Origin: Diorhabda sublineata
Taxonomy: Eukaryota; Arthropoda; Insecta; Coleoptera; Chrysomelidae
Assembly (NCBI RefSeq): GCF_026230105.1
Contig: NC_079477.1
Span: 14,761,001-14,825,000 of the forward strand
DNA length: 64,000 nt
Direction: 5' to 3'
The position numbers were made by a program, and so were the translations under genes. Below the pieces are notes generated by a model. The model ran no database searches. It saw nothing but the letters and a program-made list of their open reading frames with translations, and was not told where the DNA came from. This document shows positions 11,301-25,619 of this stretch, piece after piece (position 1 is the first letter of the stretch; each line of letters opens with the position of its first letter).

Positions 11301-14099
11301 ATTTTTTAAGAACGAAATTTTCTATACACACTAATAAAAGATCAAAATCTCCTAGATAATACTTGTTCAATTAGTGTAATTCGTGACTTGTATTAATGCA
11401 TCCGGATAGAGTATATATCAAAAAAAAGATATTAACATCACAGAAATATTCATACTCGAAGAAAATCTATAAATCTATTTGATTTCAAACTATAATGTCT
11501 TATTCACATGATATCCGCCCATTCACATACAACTTAATTTTTTACCCCTGACAGCTACAAATAAGTCATCTAAAAACATTTATAATATGCTAACAAAATA
11601 TTTTATCGATACAATGGTCGATTATCATCATTATTTCTAATCTAAATTATCTTTAACGGTTTTCAAACTGAGCAACATGGTGAGAAGCCATAACTACATA
11701 ATATATAAAGTTGCAGGTAGAAAGCTGCGGGTAGGTTTTTTTGAATCTGACATTTTGAATTGGTTGCTTAAATTACAATCATGTTTTTTTGTGTAAAAAA
11801 TTATGCACATATATCGTGGGTATCTGAAATATTCGAGGTCCAGCAAGCTGCCGATCTCATAGGGGATATTCTTTGGTTTAATTAAGATCAACCGTGATAA
11901 CCTTGTACATGGTACAGTGAAAATAGATTGCACAGTGAAAAAAGCTTGTACAAGGAGACGAAGGGAAATATCACTAAGAGAATTCAAAATTAGGGGCTCA
12001 CTGGAAACTAGTTATAATTTTTCATATAATTCAGTAACAATTAACATATAATTGAATTATAAGGTTGCCTACACAATAATCATTTTCATTGGAAAACCAG
12101 ACACCTAGCTTAATCTTATCTCTACAGTACACGGAGACTATTGAGGAAGTTCTTTGTGCTTGAGGGGATAGAGCAATTTCATTCTTCATAAATTTTGCTG
12201 TAGTATTATATAAAAACACATCTCATCTTTAGTGCGTTTCTATCTATTACATCACTGCCTCGATTTTTATCTACATTTGTAATATATTTTTTTTAATTTT
12301 CAATTTTAAAAAAGGCTTCAATTAACCGCATTTTCGATTGAACTTAAAGGAGGTATTTTTCTGAAACATATTGAGAACCAGTTTTGAACCATTATAATCT
12401 CTGAAAATTACATTAATTTTGTGAAAGCAATAATAGACACGGGAAACAAGTTTGGTGTTGTCTCTTCATACAGAATTCTAGAAGTCACAGTGAAAATTGA
12501 AGCTGCTTGATACAACTTTTTGACCTTTTAACCGACACAACACAGGTAACGGTCATCGACACGGTTCTCGACATTCAGTAAGTATTTTTCATGAAATGTT
12601 TATGTACAAAATGGGATCTATATAAATCTCACTTCCCTAGAAAACCGTATATGCAAAGTAAAGTGATGTTATCCATATACATTCGAAGAAGGCGGTAGTC
12701 CAAATCAAAATTTTTGGTCTTCAAACGTCCGATATCCAAATACATTGATAATGTCGATGCCAATATTTGTTATTGGAACACTTACCCAAGGACTTGTCCC
12801 TTCTGTTGATGAAATCTTCGAAAAGATATTGATATCCGAATAATTAGATTCTAGAACAAATATGGGAGAAATGAAAATAATATGAAGAAAAGAGGTAATG
12901 GTTAAATGCTATAAAGCCAATTGTATTTGCATGATTTTCACTCGAGCGGTTTTATGTAGCATTCTCACGCTTTAATTTTGAAGGAAATTTGTTCGAATGT
13001 TGTAGTACTAGGAACATTTTGATGAAACTCCATAATCAAAGGTAACATTTTATCTACTGTTCTTAAATTATACTTCTATGATAGGTATCGAATACTATTC
13101 TAGAATGTATTTTGAAAATGTTATCTTCATCAAATTCACTTGAGAGGCGTTCAATCCGGTGTTTCTTTACATGCCGAGCTCACCTAAGCATTCAGGCTTT
13201 TATCTCATTATTAATGATAGTTCTTCATACATGGATTCGAGTTTTTCTAAATATTTTCCTTTCAAATTTTCTTCTTCAGACTTCTGTGAATGTTTCCTGT
13301 TTTATATTATCTTTTTGACATGCATAACAATATGTTAAAAACCTTGCTGTGCTTTGAACCTCCAGTAATAGGGAACTGATTCAGAATACTTTATATACTA
13401 TACTTTTCATCGGAAACTATACAATATCCTTTATAAGGATACCATACGTTTGTCGGAAACCTAGAAGCAACTGTTGAACATCGTTATTAAATGCAGAATT
13501 CTTCTGAAGGAGACGCCCGATTGTGTAGATCTATCATTGCATTTTTAAATCTATGTGCTATCTATCCTTCACAATATTATACGAAAACTAGTACCAAAAT
13601 AATTTGGTTCATTTTTTAAGATTCATTTCTTAAATTATTTGGTCCAATTATTTGGACTTTAATGTGAATTGAGGGTTACATGGCAACCTTGATTTTGTGT
13701 GTTTATTATCAGAACTTGAATCAAAATCTATAGCTCACCGCATTTCCTGAGCTTTAATGAACTCCAGTACTTATTTACTTGAGAGAGGACATTTTCTAAT
13801 TCACTACCATGCTTGCAATGGTGATGCATTCCAGATCTAGATAACTAGTTTCTTTCTCGTATAGAATTTACATTCATCAGCTCCTGCTAGACTAAGCCCA
13901 TCATGTGTTTTCGGCAGTGTTTTGTAAAGAAGATCTATATATAAGAGATCTAAATGTATACAGGTATCGAATTTCCAAGGTATCTATTTCCGACTACAAC
14001 CGAAACTATTTCTTACAGAAGCATTTTTTTACACGACAGGAAGTCTTGAGTGTATTGTAAGATGGGTGGACCATGGAAGGCCGTGCTCCTTTGAAGGCT
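8301..14099. other. Long AT-rich stretch without recognised genes
   Basis: Open frames of 60-107 codons (for example 9390-9704 minus, 9943-10251 plus, 10726-11049 minus, 11694-11987 minus) were read in full and show no family motifs, no consistent splice borders and no repeats shared with the rest of the window. Some could be old transposon pieces, but I cannot support a call. Confidence 0.4.
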
Positions 14100-14115
14100 A
14101 AATATTAAAATTAAC

Positions 14116-14376
14116 TGTGGTTATTGAGACGGGAAGTATATTGGGCAAACTAAGAGATCCATTATAGTCCGGTTTAAAGAGCTCATAGCTGCCAGTTATA
14201 ATCACGACATAAATATTAATAACGTAAAATTGTTAAAAAATGTATCCAATAATAAATTGTTGGATGCATTTGGAAAAATTGAAATTGCTAAATTGGTAAA
14301 TATTAAGAGTAGCTTAAATAGGGACAAAGGGCGAATTCCTTACAGCCCACTCTATAGTTTAGTGGGCAAGGAATAA
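14116..14376 (+). pseudogene. Penelope-like element GIY-YIG endonuclease fragment
   Basis: An 87-codon frame with one stop (codon 4, where a Cys or similar would be expected) reads CGY-DGKYIGQTKRSIIVRFKE (YIG at 14137-14145), the core of the GIY-YIG nuclease that forms the C-terminal domain of canonical Penelope-like retroelement proteins. The Arg of RFKE matches the catalytic arginine position. The frame ends with IPYSPLYSLVGKE and TAA. The reverse transcriptase that should lie upstream was not recognised. About 120 bp downstream is the conserved Penelope-type stem-loop at 14494-14590, supporting the assignment. Confidence 0.65.
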
Positions 14377-14493
14377 AAGTGAAGATACCCGTCAAGGAGG
14401 ATTTACTGCTGGAATTAATTTTCACGGCAGAAAGTTAATTGGTGGGAAAATTTAGCATAAAAAAGGTAAATTAAGTCATTAGTTTTCAGTTTA

Positions 14494-14590
14494 GCTTCAG
14501 TCTCTAAAGACGATAACTTGGTTATCGAAACGTGCGTCAGACAGTGTAATTGTGAGTGCTGGTGTAGTGGTGGTGTAAACAGTGTATTCA
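14494..14590 (+). mobile_element. Penelope-like element 3' conserved stem-loop (copy 1)
   Basis: The block runs CTTCAGTCTCTAAAGACG, hairpin GATAAC-TTG-GTTATC, GAAACGTGCGTCAGACAG, then TGTAATTGTGAGTG and GTGTAAACAGTGTATTC. A second copy lies on the minus strand at 33781-33872. Penelope-like elements are known to carry hammerhead ribozyme motifs in their terminal regions. Here CUAAAGA (family form CUGAAGA), stem-loop and GAAAC sit in a hammerhead-like order, but G to A in the first core would be expected to inactivate it, and the base pair next to the core is not canonical. Confidence 0.6.
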
Positions 14591-14639
14591 GTATTTCTTT
14601 GCACAAATCGACAGGAGCATTCTTTTGAACGATTATCAA

Positions 14640-16900
14640 ATTATGCGCTATCTAACGCGTAAAAATGTCAACAGTCAACTGTCCTAAGTATGCAACGTTA
14701 GTTTACGCATAGCATCGATGTTTTCTGACACACCAGCCTATTTTGGTCATCCTTTACGAAATTACGATTGAATTCGGAGAACTAACGGAATAATGGTGGC
14801 TTAATTTGAAATTTCATTACTAAATGTCGAGCGAATTGGTCGGCACACTGCTCTTGATTTAATCCACTTTATGGAAAATAAACGCACAAAATTTTTCGCA
14901 AGTTAATCCTATTTTTTGACCAAGATGAATGTTTCATGTATCTGTAAACAACTCAAGTAGTACTGTTATGTCAACACGTTCTGAGTAAATTCACCATCGA
15001 AAACATCAAACTTTATGATGGCAATGTGAGGTCTGAAATATTTACATCAGTGTTGCCATATCTCAAAAACTGAGTAGCAACCCTCGTATTGTGGCAGTGT
15101 AATCTCACGTTTCGTACATTCAGTACAGTCAGAACCTTTAATCATTTCATATTTTTATACTGTAGATTATCATATAAGGGTATGTTTATGGTACTTTTGC
15201 CTCGATTTAAGTTAAAATATTTAAATGAAAGGAAATCCTCTGATTACTTATAACGCCAATGAAAAATTTGACCGTTAGCTTTGGTGTTGTACATGGATCT
15301 TACAAGAAACATTTACAAAAGTTGAATTCATGAACACTCTCGTTTTAGTTGTAAATACGTACCTTTACAGTTGAAGCAATGTTTTATCTTCATACTATTT
15401 TTATTTTTAAAATTTTAAAAACTTTTCACCATAGAATAGATATTTTTCCAAAATTATTTCATTGCCTGAAAAGCAACTAATATAAATAATATTTGCATGT
15501 TACAAATGTTGAGTATGTGATATGTATGTATGTGAGTTATATATAATATAATAATATAAGACTGACTATGTGCCATGATAAGTTTTTATAATTGCAGTAG
15601 TCTATAATTTCTATTATTTTACTATAATTAATATGAAAGTCTTCGTCATAAATGTTAGTTTGTATTTCTTAGCAACATTTTGGCCTTATAAAGAACGGAA
15701 CCACAAGAAGATAACTTTGGGTAAAAAAAAGCGTTGTCAAACTATTTTATCCCAATATGATACTCATTGATATTATTTTTAAATAACTTCCATTAATATA
15801 TTCTAATATATTTTTTATAGATGATTAAAATATATTGAGCATTTAATGTTTCTCTTAAATGATAGAGCTTATTAAATATTTTCAGAAAAAACAGATATAT
15901 TCATTGTTACAGCTTTATATCAAAATGTAACAGCTGATGTATATTATTGGCCCTGTATCTAGTATATATGAATGAATAAATAGTGTTTACTGGTTAGAGT
16001 GGCCTTCTATGGTCCACCTTACTCTCAATTTTCCTCTTGTAGATTTTTTCTACACACCCATGCCTATTTTAAATCTTTTATTTGAAAACTGAGCTGACTA
16101 TCAAAATTATTTAATATGTAAAATTTTTAATCGTTTCTTTTTTGTTTTATATATTATTTTCTGTATTATTAACCAGGAAGAGAGTTTCCATCTTTCGATA
16201 TGAACCCAGGATTAATTCACGCGCACATTGTGTACAAAAGTAATTTCCAAACCGGCAAAAATTTAAAAAAAAAAAACATTTTTCTGTGTTAAGTATATTC
16301 CACATTAAATTTACTTTTTTGATTAAAGAATTAGCAGCCGCATAAATTATGTGTATTTAATTAGAATCGTGCTAAAGATATAAAACGATTTTATTCTATC
16401 TATGAATTATCTACATGATTTATCAAGTACTTATCACTTTTATTACTATACACCTACATAAACGTTTAAAATAACTGTCAATAAATTCAAGTTGAAAAGA
16501 AATGTTGCGATTCTTTCTATTATCAAGTTACAAGACACGGGCTATGACCGTAAAAGAGTCCATTATTGAGACGTTTCAATGAATCGCACCTTCTTAACTG
16601 TCACTTTTATTACCAAAAAGACATCAAGTAGCCTCAAGTCATAAACATAAACAAGTGAACCTCTGAAAACACACCTGAAAACGTTCTCACAATTTGAAAC
16701 CCTTATAAGATGAAGGTAATGATAATAGGAAAAAGGTTCAAATTTCATTCCATTACGTTTTTTTTCTTTTCAGTTTCATTCTAGCTCTTGATTTATGTAT
16801 CGATACTATATGGTAGAACTAAAATGGTAGTGGCGCAGTCAAGCTTGAATTTGAAAAGGATTTCATTTAATAGAATTTTTTGAAAATTTTAAATGTATTA
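14640..16900. other. AT-rich DNA, nothing recognised
   Basis: Contains AT-rich runs near 15480-15560 and a poly(A) of ten at 16266-16277. No coding pattern is visible. The minus frame 16563-16748 has no motif. Confidence 0.4.
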
Positions 16901-16929
16901 TGTCAAAAATCTTAGAACAAATAAAAGAT

Positions 16930-18130
16930 AACTATTATAATGAAAAGAATGAGAATTTCTATAGAGAAGAAAAGAAATCTATAGAGTAGAAAAGAAATTA
17001 ACACAACATACGACGACAAAAAGAAAAATGCCAGTTTCTAGGAGACATAGAAGATAAACTAGACTGATTGGTGAGGTTCTTTAAACAACTATTAAATGGC
17101 AATGAAGAACATATATAAGAAGAGCGAATATACTATAGGGACTAAAATCTAATATGATAGATGACATTCCCACAGAAGAGGTAGTAAACACAATTATAAA
17201 CGATCTGATAAATGATAAGTGTGTTCTCTGCAACATCATAAAATATGGCAGAAAAAATTTACAAAAGAATATACAACTCTATACACAGTTTGTGGCAAGA
17301 AGAGAAAATGTCAGATATATGGAAGAAGACACAAATACGCGCAATTTATAAGAAAGAGAAAATACCATGTACGAAAATTATAGGGATATGACATTGAACA
17401 GCACAAGCAATAGAATTTTATTAGGACACAATGATTTTATATTAGAAAAAGGACTAAGAAAAGGCAATTTTCACTCTAGGAACATATCCAATATTATATT
17501 ATAATTTGTAATAGGACAAAGTAAAAAACAAACAATAGGCTCCATTTTTCATCATAAAGCACAGTGTATTGCTTATACCAATGACAAAGTGTTACTAACA
17601 AGATCGAAGAGACAAATGGAAAGTAAAATAAGATGGACTCTGAAGTTACAGGTGATAAAAAATATACTGAATAGATAACAAGTGAAAAATAATATAACAT
17701 CTACAAATCTAGAAGAAAATGTGATGGATAAGATAATTCTGAAAGCTAAAAGAGCTGTTGGATATCTATAAAATCATTGAAATCAGAAAACTTTCCAAAA
17801 GCAGTTAAAATCAGAGCATATCAAACAATTGTGAGACAAACAGTTTCATAGGCATCAGAAACGTGAACGGTGACAAAAAAGATGAGAATAAACTAGAAAT
17901 ATTGGAAAGTAACATAACAGGCGTTTTCAAAATAGCAGAAGGAAAACGGATAAGACGTAGAAATAGAGAACTAATGATTGTATATAAGCCAAAATAAGAT
18001 AAAACGTAAGATAATAAAGAGCGCGGCCAACGTAAAAATGGTAATAAGGAGTCCAGCATGATATAGAAATTGGAAGAGAATAGTGAAGAAGATCGAAGCC
18101 AAAGGTCTAGAAGACTTTTAGAATTGAATG
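16930..18130 (+). pseudogene. Endonuclease/reverse-transcriptase non-LTR relic (RTE-like)
   Basis: A heavily mutated reverse transcriptase of the type with W-x-x-F-x-x-LLN before the fingers. Readable pieces are RFFKQLLNGNEEH (about 17075-17112), IPTEEVVNTIINDL then IIKYGRKNL in the open frame 17154-17351, IYKKEK (about 17343), and ILEKGLRKGNFHSRNISNII (about 17450-17500). AYTNDKVLLTRS (17571-17606) is the altered YADD catalytic site (YTND). After a gap come AVGYL, FPKAVKIRAYQTIVRQ, SET-TVTKKDENKLEILESNI and RRRNRELMIVY (17755-17990), the usual post-RT segment. Several stops and frameshifts show it is dead. The strong A-richness of the plus strand is typical of these elements. Confidence 0.75.
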
Positions 18131-20030
<1,900 letters not shown>

Positions 20031-20267
20031 AATTATTTATTTCTACCTCTATTATTGTTTTTATTCTTCTATTGTTGTCGCTAGCACGTTATTTGCCGGG
20101 CATGAAACTCATTCTCTCTTTGAGTTCTGGCATAAATAAATAACTTATGGATGTTTTTCCTTTTAACAAATCAATAAAAGTTTTATGTTAAAAGCTAATT
20201 GTATTATTTTTAATTCAAATAAAGTTTAATAAAATGCTAAAACTTGCATTTACTTCTGTGAATTGTC

Positions 20268-20321
20268 AGTAACAAATCTTCAACTCATTGGATTAGTAAC
20301 AAATCTTCAACTCATTGGATT
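20268..20321. repeat. Perfect 27-bp tandem duplication
   Basis: The unit starting AGTAACAAATCTTCAAC occurs twice head to tail (20268-20294 and 20295-20321) without a difference, so the duplication is recent compared with the decayed transposons around it. Confidence 0.9.
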
Positions 20322-20977
20322 TTCTTCAGTCCAGATATTTATCTTCCATTCATCTTTAATAATTCGCAATTATTTTGTATTTTGATTCAAATTTAACTTC
20401 TATTTCTTATAACTTTGCACTCCCCATTCTCTTTTCTGCTGATTCTCTTCTTCCAATAAATAATAATCCCCTTCTTTTTTTTGTTTTTTTTTCCTTAGCA
20501 ACCATATAATATGACTGACTAGACTTTTGCTGCTCTTGTCTCCTCACAATGTCCTTCACTTTTCAAACACTTGTCAGTTCTTATATGTATGTTTTTAAAT
20601 AAACTTTTATTTCATTAATAGTTTATGAATTTTCACTATTATGGGTCATTTTGGCAACAGTTTCATATATTTTTTTAAAAAAAATCAATCTTCCACTAAG
20701 TTTTATATTAATTTATAATTAATAACATTATTCTATGATACAAATTATGATTTGTACATATGCAATCCTTTTAGAATATATCATTTTTAATAAATAATTC
20801 CTTATATATAAAATAACTATAATTAATTAACTTGCAAATATCAATTCAATTTCTTTTATTTTTTTTATCGATTTTCTGCCTTTAGTTTAATTATTATCTT
20901 TAGTAAAACTAATCTCAATAAATTATAAATTTTCATTATGTACCTACTTGCTTTTAGATTTTTGATCATTTCAATAT

Positions 20978-21914
20978 ATATAGGATAGATATCTAGTTAG
21001 CCTAGTTCCATGCATAAACAAAATATTGCGTTACCATAGCAACGTACAATAACTTATTAGAAGTGACAGTGTAAAGTTTGACGTCAAAAAAGTAAACCAG
21101 AGATACGCAATAAAAGGATGTCCACCAAAATTGTGAAAATCGAAAAGTTGAAGTATCGAGCCATCATCAAGTACCTGTATTTAAAAGGGTTGTGAGGTAA
21201 GCAGATTTACGAAGATATGCTTAATACCCTTGGTGATCAATGCCCTTCGTATGCGACCGTGAAAAATTGAACTGCAAACTTCAAAAGAGGTAAATTTTCC
21301 ATTGAAGATGATGACCGATCGGGAAGGCCAGTTTCTGTGTCAGTTTCCTAAAACCTAAGACCTACGAAGTTTCGTGTCCAAAAATCTGCTGGAAAATTTC
21401 TTGCTTCAGTTTTTTTGGGATTTCCATGGAGTATTCATGATTGATTTTTTGGATAAGGGTAGAACAATAACTGGAGATCAATATTCGACATTACTGACCA
21501 CTCTACGGGAAAAAATTGGAGAGGAAAGACGCAGAAAGCTGTCCAAAGGTATTTTGTTTTTGCAGGACAACGCTTCTGCACACAGATCTTATGTTGCCAT
21601 GCAAAAAATTCGTGATTTAGGGTTTGAATTTCTAGAATACCCCACTTATTCACCAGATTTGGCTCCGTCCGACTATCATCTCTTTCTTCAACTGAGAAAA
21701 TATTCAAAAGGTCGTAAATTTTCTTTCAACGAGGAGGTAATAAAAGCTGTGGAGGTCTGGTTTGCAGAGCAAGAAGAAACAGCGGAGACGCTGCAGGTTC
21801 GATGTAATAAATGTATCCAATTAAGACGAGAATATGTTGAGTAATAAAATATTTTGACATTGAAATTTTGATTGGTTCTATAGTAGGCTAAGAATTTTTC
21901 AATATATCCTCGTA
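20978..21914 (+). mobile_element. Internally deleted mariner transposon
   Basis: The 3' end reads GTAGGCTAAGAATTTTTC then AATATATCCTCGTA (21883-21914). Its reverse complement (TACGAGGATATATTG, ending CTTAGCCTAC) matches the region 20978-21005 imperfectly (AGGATAGATATC, TTAGCCTA). These serve as terminal inverted repeats with a TA target site. The element is about 940 bp, against about 1.25-1.3 kb for an intact mariner, because the middle of the transposase is missing. Confidence 0.7.
21118..21844 (+). pseudogene. mariner transposase, central part deleted
   Basis: The start ATG at 21118 opens the helix-turn-helix half: KYRAIIKYLYLKGL, stop, GKQIYEDMLNTLGDQCPSYA, then FKRGKFSIEDDDRSGRPVS (to about 21340). 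A stop replaces Thr at the GLTGKEI position and another replaces Trp at NW. The next readable residues (from 21374) already belong to the catalytic half: QFFWDFHGVFMIDFLDKG, TITGDQY, FLQDNASAHRS, YSPDLAPSDYH and the end REYVE with TAA at 21842-21844. The second catalytic Asp (21566-21568) and third (21671-21673) have exactly 34 residues between them, the D34D hallmark of mariner. The first catalytic Asp (in TGDESW) lies in the deleted part, so this copy cannot transpose. Confidence 0.9.
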
Positions 21915-22565
21915 TGGTTAGAAACGAACTATATATTCTCTAATATACAAATCCAATAAGTTTCCAGACCAAGTTGATTTTCTCTTTAATAAGAAATATA
22001 TACTATATTCAGACATTCATCAAAATGCATTCCAGGGTATTTTACATCAGCAAATCGCAGTATAGTTTTTCAAATATTGAGGTTATGTGAGATTTCTGAA
22101 TGTTCTCTATTTGCTCCTTACAAATGGCACGTTTTTAACATTGCTACATCATAAATATATAGAAGACGTAGCACTCAATTTTATTCTCATTATTGGACAA
22201 AACTGTATTTTGCATGAACGAGTTATGAGAAGAGTTCCAGATTGAAAAACAGGAGTTAGCTCTTCGACTAATTCTCTACAATATAAATTGTTTTCCATCA
22301 ACGGCACATTACGAAAGTTATCGATGCTGTTTATTATTTCATCTTCAAAATGAAGAGTTCACTATGTTCGAATAGCTTGCTAATAAGAAGTAAAAACTTG
22401 AAAGATTGCGTTTCTGTTCCTATATTCCAATATCAATTTCTAGGTTCAAATTCTTGCCAAAATAATGGTGAGTATTTCGAATTTTTTCTCAATCAATTTC
22501 TGAGTTTTATTAAAAAAATTAAATAAAATTTCACACTTAAACTTTCGTTTAACTAAAAACATATT

Positions 22566-22710
22566 TGCTAATCGTATGAAGTTAACCCGTTTTTAAATAC
22601 GGTTACAGCTTTTTTGACTTCCTCTTCGCCACCATTATCAATTTTCTTTGAAATGTAACTTATGAATAAATCAATTGGTCCAATATTGGGACTATAGGGT
22701 TGGTTTCACT
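22566..22710 (-). pseudogene. Tc1/mariner-like transposase C-terminal scrap
   Basis: On the minus strand a frame of about 44 codons reads NQPYSPNIGPIDLFISYISK (from about 22705 downwards), then GGEEEVKKAVTVFKNG. It aligns in order with the PYSPDLAP-D-LF segment carrying the last catalytic Asp and the following G-x-x-F-x-x-EEEV-x-A helix of Tc1/mariner transposases. Upstream minus-strand sequence is too damaged to read. It is a different family from the mariner at 21 kb, since the tail sequence differs. Confidence 0.45.
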
Positions 22711-23459
22711 ATCCACTACGTCATGGCTTGTTTGGGTCACGGAAAACGCATGCCTTCAATCGCTTTTGGACACTGGCATAGAAATGTACAGGCATTGTTT
22801 GGCAGCGATATACATGACATCAACCCGGGTTAGAGTAGTAGTTAGAGCATCCTTTGCACTGATTCGGGCCTTTGTCTGAACCGTTTGGCTCATTCAAATA
22901 CTTGTTTTGCACATTTTCCTCCATACATACACCGCTTCATTTGCATTAAAACTTTAATTGTAACATGTTGGTTGTATTGTGAGACTAAAACTAAAACTAT
23001 ACCTCCCATAGTCATAAAGATTGAAATTATTATGACTATCATTTTAGTCTACCTCGGAGGAAGTGGTTGTAAAATCATTGTTATAAAAAAACTCCATATT
23101 TATGAACCAATTCTAATCAACTTAAGCTAAATTTGAAAAGTCTTAAGATTGATTTGAGAAGCATGTAAAAATCAAGCTTTCAATCTGCCACTGGAAGTTG
23201 AAGAGTGTTACCTAGATTATTTTCTGTAGAATTCCAAATAAAATAATAATCAGTCTATATAAAGGTAATCAAAAGACAAATGGTGTGTCAAGAAGTTTTT
23301 TTTTGGTCAAAAGCTTATGAAGAACTATAGAAAAATACGGTGAATGACTTTTCATAACAATAATTGCGCTACATCTATTTTAAATCCGTTTCATATCCTC
23401 ATGTTGAGATAAGCGGTACGGACTTTGTAAACGTTACGAATTGTTAGAGACATAAGAAA

Positions 23460-23675
23460 TTGGCCATCAGCTTTATTCTTCATAAAGTCAACGGGATGTA
23501 TTATACGTTGCTTCTGATCCGCCAGTGTGTGGGCATCAAATGTGTCTTTCCACAAGAGCCGTACTCACCAGATTTAGTACCATGCGTCCTAGAGAAGATT
23601 ACGACAGAGCAAATGAAAACAATGTCGGAAGAAGCAGGCAGAACTTTGGAGAAGATTATTCCAAATTTATGTTAA
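23460..23675 (+). pseudogene. Possible transposase scrap with PYSPDLVP
   Basis: The open frame contains EPYSPDLVPC at about residues 33-42, resembling the PYSPDLAP motif of Tc1/mariner transposases. Nothing before or after it aligns convincingly, so this may be an edge of a very small fragment or chance. Confidence 0.25.
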
Positions 23676-24860
23676 CATGTTACTTTTCTATTAACTTTTG
23701 ATTACACTTCAATAACTTGAACTGTACTGAATGAATGCAGTCAAAATAATCAAAAAATTTTTTGATTTCACGTTTATAAACCTGTTTATTGTAGTTACGT
23801 TAAATAAAGTACAAAAATGTTTCTCAAACTGAAACTGTTAGATTCGATTATCATGATTCTTTGAACACTTTTCATTTGTCCTTAAACTTTTCTTTCATTC
23901 CATGAGAAGTTTTCTTTTGTAGTAATTATGGCATCGATTTAGGATCTGAGCTTCTGAGGTACTGCTACATTTAAATTGCATGCTGTTTTCTTTAGATAAG
24001 CACGACTGAAAATCAGAGCTCCTGATAATAAATTTTAGTGATAAACTAATCATAGTCATAAAATGAGAATCAATATAACGGTTGACAAAGTAGAGAAAAC
24101 AATGTTTAAGATAACAATATAATTCACTTTAAATTCTCACTACATAAGAGGGTAGCAGTTTTTTTCCAATTTCCCCTCTGAGACGTCTGCGTTTTACATC
24201 CCTAGCAGTTTAATTTGATAATGTTTGATTTATTCTGACTTGAACGCCTTCTGAAACATGAATCGATACAACGTATCATTATTAATACGAACACTACACA
24301 GCTATACAGTTTGATGTTTATAAGCAATTGAGATACATACGAGTATATAAACTATAATTTACATGATATAAAGTTAATTGGGAGACAATGCAAGATATAT
24401 GAAAATATCAGAATGGATGATACGAATATAAAAATGAACAATAGAAACTCTGATATGTAAATAATATAGCAACATTCTGCATTTGACCCTGACTAGGACA
24501 GACGGTTTATGAAGTATGAGTTGACAGTACCATCACAATCAGTTGGGGAGGTTTTCAAGAACCAAGAGACAAAGAATAGCGGCCGAATAGAGAATGATAC
24601 TGGATCTCTACAGTAATATGTTTGTTTGTTTAAACAAAACCAACGATTATCATTAGGATATTATCTCTTTCAACTACGGATTGAGTTCGTCCTGCTATAT
24701 GTCGAATACTAGTCTATTATTATAATCAATAACGCTTCCTATCATAGTCACCATATCGAAAGTTTTACAACTTCAAACAGTCCAAAAGCTGAAGTGCAAA
24801 CCAAAATTAGACACTAATGCGATTGAAGCATAGTTAATTGCATTATAATTTAATATAATA
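23676..24860. other. AT-rich DNA, nothing recognised
   Basis: No motifs or shared repeats were found between the transposase scraps and the RT relic at 24.9 kb. Confidence 0.4.
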
Positions 24861-24869
24861 AAACCCTAG

Positions 24870-25005
24870 AATACAAAAGTATAGGAGTAAAACTAATAAA
24901 TGGAGTAAAGGCTTTAAATAAACAGACGAAAAAAGAGATTTAGACAAGAGGTATCGAATAGATTCGAAACAACAAAAGAAGTAAAGCAAGGAGCTATATA
25001 ATCCC

Positions 25006-25079
<74 letters not shown>

Positions 25080-25103
25080 TAATATATATATATATATATA
25101 TAC

Positions 25104-25183
<80 letters not shown>

Positions 25184-25610
25184 CAATTACAGTTTACAGA
25201 GAATGAATATAGAAATAAACCAGCAAAAAAGCCGAAGATAATAAACTGAAAGGAGAAAACCCTTAAGATAAAATTAGGAGAATCAAATATAGAGCAAGTC
25301 AAAAGCTTTGAATATTTTGGCATGACAGTAACACAAGATAGAAGACTGGAACAAGAGATAAATGAGAGAACTGGAACAGCTGTGAGCTTATTCAATACAA
25401 TTAAGATACAGTAGCTTCTAGCCAAAAAAGGAGTACCGAAACAAATATAACCGGAAATATATTAAAAAGTAGCCACATTCATATTGACATACGTAAAAGG
25501 AAAATACAAAGTACAGAAATGAGAATTCTATCACTATCAAAGAAATTTGCATTTAAAATCAATTCAACATAAAAGAGAAGAGCGACAATTAAGATAGTTA
25601 AGTCACCCCA
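24870..25610 (+). pseudogene. Non-LTR reverse transcriptase relic interrupted by (TA)n
   Basis: Upstream of the TA array the plus strand reads LNKQTKKEI and FETTKEVKQGAI (24960-25000), the RT motif normally ending GVRQGC-SPLLF. After the array it continues as LKIKLGESNIEQVKSFEYFG (25255-25320), MTVTQDRRLEQEINERTGTA, LAKKGVPKQI and, near 25520, STEMRILSLSKKFAF. This is the usual order of the segment after the catalytic site in endonuclease/RT elements (I-E-V-x-x-F-x-Y-LG, then TEMR-LR). The catalytic YADD region is absent and its place is taken by the (TA)n tract. It is a different family from the relic at 17 kb, judging by these motifs. Confidence 0.7.
25008..25184. repeat. (TA)n microsatellite with short interruptions
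   Basis: About 175 bp of TA units broken by CATATATAAT interruptions at about 25074-25084 and 25102-25112. It sits inside the reverse transcriptase relic, exactly where the catalytic motif would be. Confidence 0.95.
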
Positions 25611-25619
25611 GTAACACAC

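Noticed and set aside
21030..21043. GTTACCATAGCAAC, a good match to the RFX X-box
   Set aside because: It lies in the leader of the mariner relic, so it is more simply element sequence than a host regulatory site.
22040..22450. Minus-strand frame with a plausible protein look (MENNLYCRELVEELTPVFQ)
   Set aside because: Could not be tied to any family and breaks quickly on both sides.
24843..25425. Minus-strand open frames of alternating Tyr and Ile
   Set aside because: They are translations of the (TA)n array and flanking chance sequence; the real coding remnant is on the plus strand.
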